NCBI GenBank assembly: GCA_963795385.1
Contig: CAWCHK010000004.1
Location: 124,001-188,000 of the forward strand
Length of the DNA: 64,000 nt
Direction of reading: 5' to 3'
Source of the DNA: CAVURS01 sp963795385
Lineage (GTDB): Bacteria; Actinomycetota; Actinomycetes; Actinomycetales; CAVURS01
Made by a program: the position numbers and the translations under genes. Shown piece after piece: positions 41,774-51,203 of the stretch (position 1 is its first letter; each line of letters opens with the position of its first letter). The notes below the pieces were generated by a model. That model did no database searches. It had not been told where the DNA came from and saw only the letters and a list, made by a program, of their open reading frames with translations.

Positions 41774-43246
41774 GTGAGCGACCCCGCCGACAGGGGCACC
41801 TCGACCCCAGCCGCCGCAGCTCCGCGCCGGGGGCTGGGATGGCTGCGAGCGGTCAGGGGCCGGTCGGCGATCGCGGCCGTGCTGGTCGTCGCCGTCGGGC
41901 TGGGTCTGGGCACTGCCGTCTTCCTGGTCCTGCTGCAGCGGGCACTCATCTCGACGGTCCAGCAGGCCGCGACCGCCCGCGCGGCCGAGGTGGTCGCGCA
42001 GGTGCGCCAGGAGGGTGTGGCCGGGCTGACGTCGGACCTGGCCACCGGCGCCCGGGCCAGCCAGATCGTGCAGGTCATCGACGGCTCCGGACAGGTCGTC
42101 GCCGCCTCCAGTGACCGGGCGGGCGGCGCCCCGCTGACCACCGTGCGCCCCGGCGACGGGCAGATCCGTGAGATCAAGGCCAGTCAGCTGTCCCTGTTGG
42201 ACGAGGACGACCCCTACCTGCTCGTCGTGGCCGGGGTCCACACGCAGCGCGGTGACTACCGGGTCGTGGTGGCCACGCCGATCAGCGCCCAGCAGGAGTC
42301 GGTGCGGACGGCGCTGTCCCTCCTGCTGGTCGGGCTGCCCCTGCTGCTGCTGCTGGTCGGGTGGGGCCACCTGGCTGCTGGTGGGTCGGCCCTGGGTCCG
42401 GTGGAGCGGATGCGCACGCGGGTCAGCGAGATCGGTGGCTCCACGGGTCGAGGAACGCATCCCGGTGCCGGCGCTACGGCGACGAGATCGCCCGGCTCGC
42501 GGTCACGATGAACGAGATGCTGGACCGGCTGGACGACGCGCAGCGGACCCAGCGCCGGTTCGTCGCGGACAGCCAGCCACGAGCTGCGCAGCCCACTCGC
42601 GACCCTGGCGGCGGCCGTCGAGCTGGCCAGGCGGATCCGACGTCGACCGCGTGGCGCGAGCTGTCGCCGGTGATGGCGGCCGAGATCAGCGGATGGGCCG
42701 GCTGTGTCGAGGACCTGCTGCTGCTGGCGAAGGCCGACGAGCACGCGATCGGCTGCACGTGGAGGACGTCGACCTCGACGACCTGGTCGACGGCGAGGTC
42801 CGCCGGCTGCGTGCCTTCGCCGAGCTCTGACCGTCCAGCCGATCGTCGCGCCCGGTCCGGATCGTGGGGGACCGGGCCCGAGCTCGGCCAGGCCGTCACG
42901 AACCTCGCCGACAACGCGGCCCGGCACGCCGCGTCCAGCGCGTCTGACGCTGTCGACTCGAGGCGGCCGCGGGCTGACGGCGTCGCTGATCGTGATCGAG
43001 GACGACGGCCCGGGAGTGCCTGATGGAGCAGCGGGACCGAGTCTTCGAGCGCTTCGTCCGGCTGGACGACAGCCGCGGCCGTGGCCAGCGGCGGGTCAGC
43101 GGCCTGGGCCTGGCCATCGTCCGCGAGATCGTGCTGGCGCACGGCGGCAGTGTGCGGGTCAGCTGCGGCGCAGCCCCAGCGGGTGCCGGGTGGAGGTCCG
43201 GCTCCCCGCCGTCCCGGCTCAGCCGCCGTCCGCGGCGAGCCGGTAG
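41774..43246 (+). pseudogene. Sensor histidine kinase broken by several indels
   Basis: The sequence follows an OmpR-partner-type kinase: helix 1 (IAAVLVVAVGLGLGTAVFLV), an extracellular sensor, helix 2 (LLLVGLPLLLLLVG), HAMP, the phosphorylation site, and ATPase blocks. The frame changes near 42365, 42395, 42440, 42480 and 42575, and several times after 42650. The phosphorylation helix DASHELRSPLATL appears only if one A near 42574 is dropped. N, G1 and G2 boxes (LADNAARHA, EDDGPGVPDG, GLGLAIVREI) are spread over frames. The GTG at 41774 is the best start but lacks a ribosome site. The 3' end overlaps the convergent regulator by 28 bp. Confidence 0.82.
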
Positions 43247-43900
43247 CCCAGGCCGCGCGACGGTCTCGATCGCGTGCCGCCCGAACGGCAGGTCGATCTT
43301 GCGGCGCAGGTAGCGGATGTAGACCTCGACGATGTTGGGGTCGCCGTCGAAGGCCGGGTCCCAGACGGCGTCCAGGATCTGACGCCTTGGTGACGACGTC
43401 GCCCGGTGGTGCATCAGGAACTCCAGCAGGCCGAACTCGCGCGGCGTCAGGCTGAGCAGCGTGGCTCGCCGCGCTGGACCCGCCGCCGGGCCGGGTCGAG
43501 CGTGAGGTCCCCGGCGGCCAGCACGACCGGCCGCTCGGGCGCGCCGCGGCGGATCAGCGCGCGCAGCCGCGCGATCAGCACGATGAAGCTGAACGGCTTG
43601 GTGAGGTAGTCGTCGGCGCCGAGGTCGAAGGCGTCGGTCTGGTCGTAGTCGCCGTCCTTGGCGGTCAGCATCAGGATCGGGGTCCAGTTGCTGCGCTCGC
43701 GCAGCACCTCGACCACGTCGTAGCCGTTGAGCTTGGGCAGCATGATGTCCAGCACGATCGCGTCGTAGTCGTTCTCGGTCGCCGCCCAGATCGCGTCCTC
43801 GCCGTTGTGCATCGACGTCCACGACGAAGCCGTCGGCCGCCAGCCCGCGCCGCAGCGTCTCGGCCAGGCCGAGCTCGTCCTCGACGACCAGCACTCGCAC
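43219..43900 (-). pseudogene. OmpR-family response regulator broken by indels
   Basis: Pieces of one 225-residue regulator. The first frame gives VRVLVVEDELGLAETLRRGL with the acidic pocket; near 43812 an extra A shifts to the next frame with the phosphoacceptor IVLDIMLPKLNGYD and KPFSFIVLIARL. Near 43470 a missing G shifts again to LLSLTPREFGLLEFLMHH and the winged helix VYIRYLRRKIDLPFG. Two more shifts lie near 43385. It is convergent with its probable kinase, which is unusual. Direct repeats lie upstream at 43971-43988. Confidence 0.82.
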
Positions 43901-43970
43901 GATCCGTCGTACTCCGTCCGTCGTCGTTCCCGGATGACACCCCTCGGGAGTCATCATCCTCGGTGAGTGT

Positions 43971-43988
43971 CGCTGAACCCCGGCTGAG
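43971..43988 (-). promoter_or_regulatory. OmpR-type direct repeats upstream of the response regulator
   Basis: On the minus strand, CTCAGCC, 4 nt, TTCAGCG: the same 11-bp-spaced motif as at 40714 and 44032. A possible -10 box (GAGGAT) lies at the same 27-bp distance from the first repeat. Confidence 0.6.
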
Positions 43989-44031
43989 AGCGTCACCCGG
44001 TGGCCGACGACCACGCCGAGGGGCTCGCGGA

Positions 44032-44064
44032 CTCAGGTGGCTCTCAGGTCGCCTTACCTACCGT
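44032..44064 (+). promoter_or_regulatory. Promoter with perfect OmpR-type direct repeats
   Basis: CTCAGGT, 4 nt, CTCAGGT (44032-44049), 9 nt, TACCGT (44059-44064), and the ATG at 44071. Both copies are identical, and the layout equals that of the COG4705 promoter. Confidence 0.75.
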
Positions 44065-44070
44065 GCGGGC

Positions 44071-44628
44071 ATGCGTCCCCAGCCCATGTCGCCGTTGAGC
44101 GCCCTGGTGGTGGCGAGCGACTCGCGGCTGGGCAGTCTGCTGGCCGCCGGGCTGCGGGCGAACGGGTACGACGCCACCTGGACGCCCTCGACCGCCCAGG
44201 CCGAGCAGCTGCTGAGCGCCCAGCTGGGACCGGCCTCGACCGGGAACGTCGTAGTGGTGGTGACGAGCTCCGACGAGCCGCTGTCGCCCATCGTCGTCGC
44301 CGACCTGGTCGTCGACATCGCAGCCCGGCGGTGCTGTATCGGAGGGCGAGAGGTTCCGTTGCGGGCCAAGGAGTTCGACGTCCTCTGCCTGCTCGCTCGG
44401 CACCGGGACCATCTCGTCTCGCGGGAGGACCTGATGAGCGAGGTCTGGGACGAGAACTGGTCCCGGTCCACCAAGACGCTCGATGTCACGATGGCCGGTG
44501 TCCGACGCCGCCTGCGCGAGGTGGGTGCCATGGTGCCGGGCGCGGTCGTGCCCAACATCGCCACCCTGCGCGGGTGCGGCTACCGGCTGGACTCCCTGGC
44601 GGAGCCGAGACTGGGACGGGCTGGGTGA
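44071..44628 (+). CDS. Winged-helix (OmpR-type) regulator lacking a normal receiver
   Basis: A 185-residue protein. The C-terminal 100 residues are an OmpR/PhoB winged helix (PLRAKEFDVLCLLARHRDHLVSREDL and STKTLDVTMAGVRRRL). The N-terminal 85 residues start like a receiver (LSALVVASDSRLGSLLAAGL) but lack the phosphoacceptor Asp and the conserved Lys, so control by phosphorylation is unlikely. Its stop overlaps the DedA start. The direct repeats in its promoter suggest control by itself or by the neighbouring regulator. Confidence 0.82.
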   Translation: MRPQPMSPLSALVVASDSRLGSLLAAGLRANGYDATWTPSTAQAEQLLSAQLGPASTGNVVVVVTSSDEPLSPIVVADLVVDIAARRCCIGGREVPLRAKEFDVLCLLARHRDHLVSREDLMSEVWDENWSRSTKTLDVTMAGVRRRLREVGAMVPGAVVPNIATLRGCGYRLDSLAEPRLGRAG

Positions 44629-45239
44629 ATCCCCTCAGCCCGCACGACCTGATCGCCACGCTCGGCCCGTGGGCCATGCTGCTCGTGCTGTTCGCCGAGA
44701 CCGGCCTGCTGATCGGCTTCTTCCTGCCCGGCGACTCGTTGCTCTTCACCGCAGGACTGCTCACCGCGACCACCACCTCCGGCCTGCATCTCGCGCTCGT
44801 CCCGGTCCTGGTGCTGTCCGCGGCGGGCGCCGTCATCGGAGCCCAGGTCGGCTTCTGGATCGGGCGCCGGCTCGGCCCGCAGCTGTTCGAGCGCGAGGAC
44901 CGGGCCCGGCTGAGGACAGGGGCCGAGCGGGCGCGGGTGTCGCTGGAGCGGTACGGCGTTGGCAAGGCGGTCGTGCTGGCCCGGTTCGTGCCGATCGTCC
45001 GCACGGTGACCAACCCTCTCGCCGGCGCGCTCGGCGTCAGCGGCGCGCAGTTCGTCCGGTGGCAGGTTGCCGGCGGCCTGGCGTGGACGACCGGGGTCGT
45101 GCTGGCCGGGCACTTCCTCGGTAGCGCGATCCCGTCGATCGACCGCTACCTCCTGCCGATCATCGCGCTCATCGTCGCCGTCTCCCTGCTGCCGGTCGCC
45201 CTCGAGCTACGCCGGTCACGGACCGCCGCGAGTGCCTGA
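44625..45239 (+). CDS. DedA-family membrane protein
   Basis: A 204-residue protein with about five helices. The family motifs FAETGLLIGFFLPGDSLLF near residue 24 and VVLARFVPIVRTVTNPLAGAL near 120 are present. DedA proteins are linked to polyprenyl-phosphate or phospholipid flipping across the membrane, which suits the envelope-gene setting. The GTG overlaps the regulator stop by 4 nt, and its own stop overlaps the glycosyltransferase start. Confidence 0.92.
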   Translation: MNPLSPHDLIATLGPWAMLLVLFAETGLLIGFFLPGDSLLFTAGLLTATTTSGLHLALVPVLVLSAAGAVIGAQVGFWIGRRLGPQLFEREDRARLRTGAERARVSLERYGVGKAVVLARFVPIVRTVTNPLAGALGVSGAQFVRWQVAGGLAWTTGVVLAGHFLGSAIPSIDRYLLPIIALIVAVSLLPVALELRRSRTAASA

Positions 45240-46711
45240 ACGCCTGACCTCCGCGGCGATCCCGATCGCCGGGCTGGCGTTCGCCTGTCGCATCCTCCCC
45301 GTCCTGCACGGCGGTGGCCTCAAGGGCATCGACGGCTACGACGACGGTGTGTACTACTCCGCAGCCGACGCGGTCGTCGCCGGCAAGGCGCCGTACCGGG
45401 ACTTCGTGCTGCTGCACCCACCGGCCCTGATCTACCTGTTGACGCCGTTCGCGGCCTTCGGGCACCTGGTCGGTGACGCGAACGGCTGGGCGACCGCGCG
45501 GGTGGCGATGATGGGGGTCGGGGCGCTGAGCGCGGTTCTCGTCTTCCTCGTCCTGCGACGCTTCGGCCCGGTGGCGGCGATCGTCGGAGGCGTGCTCTAC
45601 GCGGTGTTTCCGCCCGCGATCAATGGTGAGACCTCGACCTTCCTGGAGTGCGTGCCGAGCGCCCTGCTGCTGGGCGCCCTGCTCGTCCTCGGGTCGAGGC
45701 GGACGGCCGAGCGGACGCCCTACCAGCTGCTCGCCGGCGCCGCGCTCGGGCGTCGCGATGTCGACCAAGATCTGGGGTGTCGTGCCGCTGCTGGTGGTCG
45801 CCGGCTGGCAGCTGGTGGTCGCCGGGCGGCGGCGAGCGCTCACGGTCCTGGCCGGCGCCGTGGTGGCGGCGGTGCTGGTCTGTGGGCCGACGTTCGTCCT
45901 CGCGCCCCACCGGATGTGGCAGCTCGTTGTCGGCGACCAGCTCACCCGCTCGGGCACCCACACCTCACTGCTGCTGCGCCTGGAGACGTTCACGCCGGTG
46001 CACCGCCTGCTGCCGCAGGCGTCGCCGCTCGGCAATCTCCTCGGCGTGCTTGTTGTGGCCCTGCTGGCCGCGGCGGCCGCGGTCCTGGCGGCGCAGCGCC
46101 CCGGCGCACGGATCTTCGTCGCGCTCCTCGTCGCCCAGTCCGTCGTCCTGTGTGCCAGCCCGCCGTTCTACACGCACTACACCGCGTACACCGCGCCGGC
46201 CGCTGCGCTGACCGCCGGCGTCGGTGCGCAGCGGCTCGCCGAGATCCTGCGCGCACGCGCGCCGGGCCTGCGTCGTCCCGCCCTCGTCACCGTGGCCGTG
46301 GCGCTCGCCGTCCTGGCCGTCCCGGCGTTCGTCCACCCGATCTACACGCGCTACGACGGGAGCCGGGTCGCGGCCGCGCTCGCCGGCCGTCGCTGCGTCG
46401 CCGCGGACTCACCGGCGACGCTGGTGCTCGCCGGCGTCCTGACCCGCGACCTCGACCGCCACTGCCCGACCCGGATCGACGTGTCGGGCGTGACCTACAA
46501 CGTCGACGGGATCGTCGGTGCGAACGGCCGCCTGGTCCCCCGCCGGCTGAACCCCGTCTGGCAGAACGACCTCATGGGCTACCTGCTCTCGGCGCAGGCG
46601 GCCATCGTGACCAGGGCCGGGGCCGACGGTCTCGATGCCCGCAGCGCGGCGGAGCTCCGGCGGCTGAAGGTCCTCTACCGTGGTCCCGGCGTCAGCGTCT
46701 ACGCGCCCTGA
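45232..46711 (+). pseudogene. Membrane glycosyltransferase with one frameshift
   Basis: Two frames join into one GT-C enzyme of about 490 residues. The first loop has DGYDDGVYYSAADAV and DFVLLHPP, typical of ArnT/GT39-like enzymes that use lipid-phosphate sugars. Near 45747 one extra G (CTCGGGCG) shifts the frame; removing it continues into VAMSTKIWGVVPLLVVAG without loss. About ten helices are predicted. The GTG overlaps the DedA stop by 8 nt. A single error or a recent mutation would explain it; I lean towards an assembly error. Confidence 0.8.
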
Positions 46712-46737
46712 CCCGCGCCGGCGCGCCGGCGGTCAGA
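46709..46737. terminator. GC-rich hairpin between convergent genes
   Basis: CTGACC at 46709 and GGTCAG ending at 46737 flank the palindrome CGCCGGCGCGCCGGCG. It overlaps the stops of both converging genes and could serve both. Confidence 0.45.
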
Positions 46738-49700
46738 CCGTCGTGGAGGAGGCACCGGGCGGCGGCGGCGCGAGCAGGGCGTCGTCCAGCGGCATGGTCT
46801 CGGCGTAGACCAGCCGGCGTCCGATCGAGGGCCCCGGCGGCAGGTCGATCCCGGCGGTGTAGGGGCTGCCCCGGTGCGGGCCGTCGACCTGGTGGACCTC
46901 GTGCTCCTCGACCAGCAGGCGGTACTCGCCGGTGGCCATCGACACCCCGGCGGCCGCGCTCACCGTGCCGCTCCAGACGATGAAGTCCGGCGGCGGCGGG
47001 TCGGTCGGGTCGGCCGCCGCGCGGCGTACGACGAACTCGGCGGCTGCCGACCAGGCCAGGTCACTGTCGAGCGCCGGATCCTTGCGCTGCACCGTCACCG
47101 TGACCTCGGTCGGGCCGCTGGCCAGCGGATGGCCGAGGCGCTGCGGCACCGGTCCCTGCGGCGCCGGCCCGGAGAGGGTGAGCTCGACAACGCCTGGTAC
47201 GTAAGGGTTCGCCGTCACGGTCAGGGCACGCTCCGGCGTGAGCTGGGCGAAGTCGGCGAGCACCACCCGGGACAGCTTGGCGTCGACCAGCGCGTGCGGC
47301 TGATAGCGCGCCAGGGCCAGCCGGACGAACGGCGCGTACGTCGTGGTGCCCGGATCGACGGTGAGGTCGCAGTAGTAGAGCTTGCGGGCGGGGTCCCAGT
47401 GGACATCGTGGCCGGCGACGTCGACCCTGCGGTGCAACGGCATCCCGGGGACGAACGCGTCCAGGGAGACGTCGCGCTCGACCGCCGTGGCGTCCGGGAA
47501 GCTGCCGGTCGAGGGGAAGTCCGAGAGCGGCGTGGAGGACCAGATCGGGTCCTGTCCCCACTGGGTGATGAACGGCTTCCACGTGTCCCGATCGAGCGAG
47601 CCGTCCTGCGCCAGGGTCACTCCCAGCAGCTCGCCGGCGCCCGAGGAGTGCCACGGCCGGTCGAGGTAGACCCGCAACCCGCCGCCGGTGCGGACGCTGC
47701 GGCCCTGGTTCGCCGACCGGACCCGCTCCCAGCCGAAGGTCGGCACGACGTAGCGGACCAGCGGCGCGACCGGGCGGGCCGAGGCCGGCACGTGCACGAC
47801 GGCTGGCGCGCTGGTCCGGGTGAAGTCCACCGGCCGGCCCTCGTCGTCGGTCGGGTCGAAGTAGTCGCGGTAGCGCGAGGTCGCCACGGCGCGATAGGTG
47901 ACGACATGGTGCTTGGTGTCGCCGATCCGGTGCCGCGGCGCCGTGTCCTGGTAGAGGATCTCGCCCTCCGGCAGCAGCCCGAGCCGGGTGCCCCGCGGGC
48001 CGAAGACGACCAGGTCGTGCTCGCGCAGGTAGTAGCCGACCGGGCGCCGGTCGCCGCGGGTGTGCAGGACGTTGTCGGACCAGCCGGCGGGCGCGCGGCG
48101 CAGGTCGGGCAGTCGGGATCTCGTCGACCGCCGCCGAGACCTGCAGCTCGCCCGGATCGTCGACGAGGTCGTCGACCGGATCGGTCCACGTCGGCGTGCA
48201 GGTCGACCTTGGCCGTGCTCTGGCCGTGGACCGCCAAGGCCCCGACCAGGTAGGCGTCGGTGCTGCCGGGCTCGCGCCACGAGCTCAGCACCTCGAGCTC
48301 CGTGTCGGCCGTCGGGGTCGACTCCGGCTGGGTGCGCAGGGTCGTCGGCTGCGCATAGACATCGTCCGGTGTCGAACGGGATCTGTGCCGTCAGGCGGCG
48401 GAAGCCGGGGTGCCCGATCGGCTGCTGGACGGCACTGACCAGGGTGAGCAGGTGCGGTGGCGTGAGCATGGCCGTGGCCGCCCTCCGTCGGCGAGCTGCA
48501 GGACGTGGGCCAGCCGGTCCCGCGCCGGCCGGCGACTCGTAGTACGCCGACTGACAGCGTGCTGCCGGCAGACGGTGAGGTGCTCGACGTACTCCCGCAG
48601 CCAGGACCAGACGCCGAGGTACTTCAGGTCCTCGGCGTCGCAGCACGAGCTGATCGGTACGACGTGGGTGGTCCCCTTGGGCAGTGGCGACGGTGAGCAC
48701 GCGAGCGGCCGGATCCCAGTGCGGCGCACCGGCACCGTCGGCCAGGGCCAGCCGGAACGGCAGCACCTCCTGCCAGTCCGCCGCGACCGCCGTACTCGAC
48801 GATCGTGGCCGTGCCGGGCCGGGGCTGCGCGTCGACGACGGCGTCGTACGACACCGCAGCGGCCGGGCCGGCGCCCGGCGTGACCCGCCCGATCGTCGCG
48901 CCCGAGGTGCCGGGCAGGTTGCGGAACGCGGCAGCGCGCGCGAGGGGGTCGGGGAGGTAGGGCAGCGCGTCGACGCTGGTCGTCCGGCTCGACCGGCACC
49001 GACTGCACCTCGGTGCCGATGACGATCTCGGGCACCGGGACGGTCGCGAAGGCACCGGCGTCGCGGTCCTTGACCAGCTGCCACATGGCGGCGGACGAGC
49101 TGCAGCGCACCGGTCGCGTCGTCGAGCATGCCGTGCCGCTCGGCCATCTCCACATGGACGCCCGGCGGGGCGATGTGCCGGTCCGAGGCGGTCAGGTCCG
49201 CCGCGTGCGTGCGTCGAGGCTGGCTCTGGTGTTGCAGGTCCGGATGACCAGGCGGTCGGCGGCCGACCCGCGTCCGGTGATCGCGCGCGGGTCGCGGATG
49301 ACGACCACCGGTGGGACGACGGGCTCGAACCGCAGGTAGGGGATCACGCCGTCGAGTCGCGGCATCGAGAAGTGCGGGGTCAGGAAGGTGCACTCCTCGT
49401 CGTCCAGGCCGACGCCGTTGCCCGCGAGGTCGACCTGCCGCAGCCGGAGCCGGTAGCCCACCCCGAACCGCAGCCGCGGCAGACTGCCCTTGACGTGAAT
49501 ATCGGTCGGAGGTCAACACGAACGGCGTGACCGCGGCGTTCTCCGGGTCCGGGTCGTCCGGGTCGGGCAGGGCGTCCTCGGGGTCGCCGGACCGGGTCAG
49601 GTGCGTGCCGACCATCGGTGCGCTCAGGCTCCAGCCGGACCAGCGGGCCATCGCCTCGTGCAGGTGCAGGTCGGTGTTGGCCCGGCTGCCGTCCGCCTCC

Positions 49701-51191
49701 GGCGCCGCCTGCGTCGCCGCGGCCTGGAAGAAGCCCTCCTCGTCGTTGACGGCGATCTCGAGGTCCTTCGGGCCGACGTGGATCGTGCTGTCCCGGCGGT
49801 GCAGCGAGTGCCAGACCTTGGTGACGCTGTCCCAGATGTCGAGGCGGTAGCCCCGCGTCAGGTCCTCGGAGTGGAACGGCTCCTGCTGTGGCCGGGCCTG
49901 CTCGAGGTCCTGGTTCTGCTGCGCCGACCGGCCGAACGGTCGAGCGCATCACCAGGGCGCGCGAGTCGGCGAACAGGGTCAGGCCACCCGAGCGCAACGA
50001 CGACAGCGCCGTGCCCGGGTCGAACAGGTCGGCGGTCGGCGGCACGGACTCACCGGCCAGCCGGGTCAGGCTGCCGGCGTGCTTGATCGTCTTGTGCAGC
50101 GCGCCGTCGACATCGAGCTGCGCGACGCCGAACGACCGCTTGTCCAGGTCGAGCAGGCCGATCAGTCCCGGACGCCCGGGCTCCGCAAGGGCGAGCGTCG
50201 CGACCGCGAAGATCCGGCGGTCGCCGATCGCGGTGTGCAGGTACGCCGTCGCCGTCGGCGGCACCGTCGTCGGCGTCGCGTCGCTCCCAGCCGACGTCGA
50301 CGCCGACGACGACTCAACGTCCCGGGCGCGCTCGGCGTCGTCTGGGCCACGAAGTCCAGTGGCAGCTCGAGGTCGAAGACCAGCCCGAGGTGGCGCTGCA
50401 TCGTGGGGTAGGCGCCGATCGCGCTGATCGCCTGGTGGAAGTCGAGGACGTGCTCGCGGTCGAGGCTCGTCCGCAGTGACCGGTCGCGCCCTGCGGCTGG
50501 TGGTTGAACACCTCGTACTGGCTGGCCACGGCGGTCTGCGCCGACTGGTACGACGCGGCGTCGGGATCCAGCACGCCGGTCGCGATCAGCCCGCTGGCGT
50601 CGAGGTCCTCGCCGGGCCGCGCCGGAGAGGGCGCCGGCCCGGAACATCCGGGTGCCGACGTCGGCCTGCAGCTCCAGCTGCTGCTCGCGCAGGGCCCGGC
50701 CGAGCTGCTCGTCCCAGTCGACGGCGAAGCCGGACAGGAGTGAGCGGAACCGCGATCGCATCCGGCCGGACTGCTCGCGCGGGTCACCGTCCGTGGGCGG
50801 GAGGGCGAGCTCGACGCCGGCCGTCTGGTAGGTCGACTGCAGCAGGGCGAGAGCGATGCGGGTGCTGTAGCTCGGCACGAACGAGCCGGTGTAGTCGTCG
50901 AAGGCGTAGGACCGGACGTAGGTCTTGGCGTCGAACAACGCCTTCCACAGGTCGTCGCGCAGGGCGCTCGTGTCCGCGGCGACGGTGAGGGTGGAGCCGG
51001 CGCACTCGAAGGTGATGCCGAGGCCCGACTTCTTGCGGTCGCGGGCCCAGTGCAGCCAGTCCGGGTAGCCGCCGAGGGTGTCGTCACCGCTCAGCCGGGG
51101 TGAGACGAGGACGGACACCCGGACCGTCGCGGGGTCGAGCTGGAGCGCCGCCGGGACCGGCGTGAAGATGACGCGTCTGGTTGTTGGCCAC
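46733..51191 (-). pseudogene. Giant gene of unknown function, broken by many indels
   Basis: Joined frames give a protein of about 1480 residues. The start is a GTG at 51191 with AGGGG upstream, 12 nt after the stop of the other giant gene. Sites where the frame changes include about 51172, 50620, 50465, 50320, 49940, 49500, 49200, 49100, 48530 and 48110. The last 460 residues (46733 to about 48110) are intact. Readable parts include a fibronectin-like piece (YRLRLRQVDLAGNGVG), a segment with RLDIWDSVTKVWHSL, and GDTKHHVVTYRAVATSRY with RDYF after it. There is no signal peptide, membrane helix or catalytic motif that I recognise. The function is unknown. Confidence 0.7.
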
Positions 51192-51203
51192 AGCGCTGCC
51201 CCT

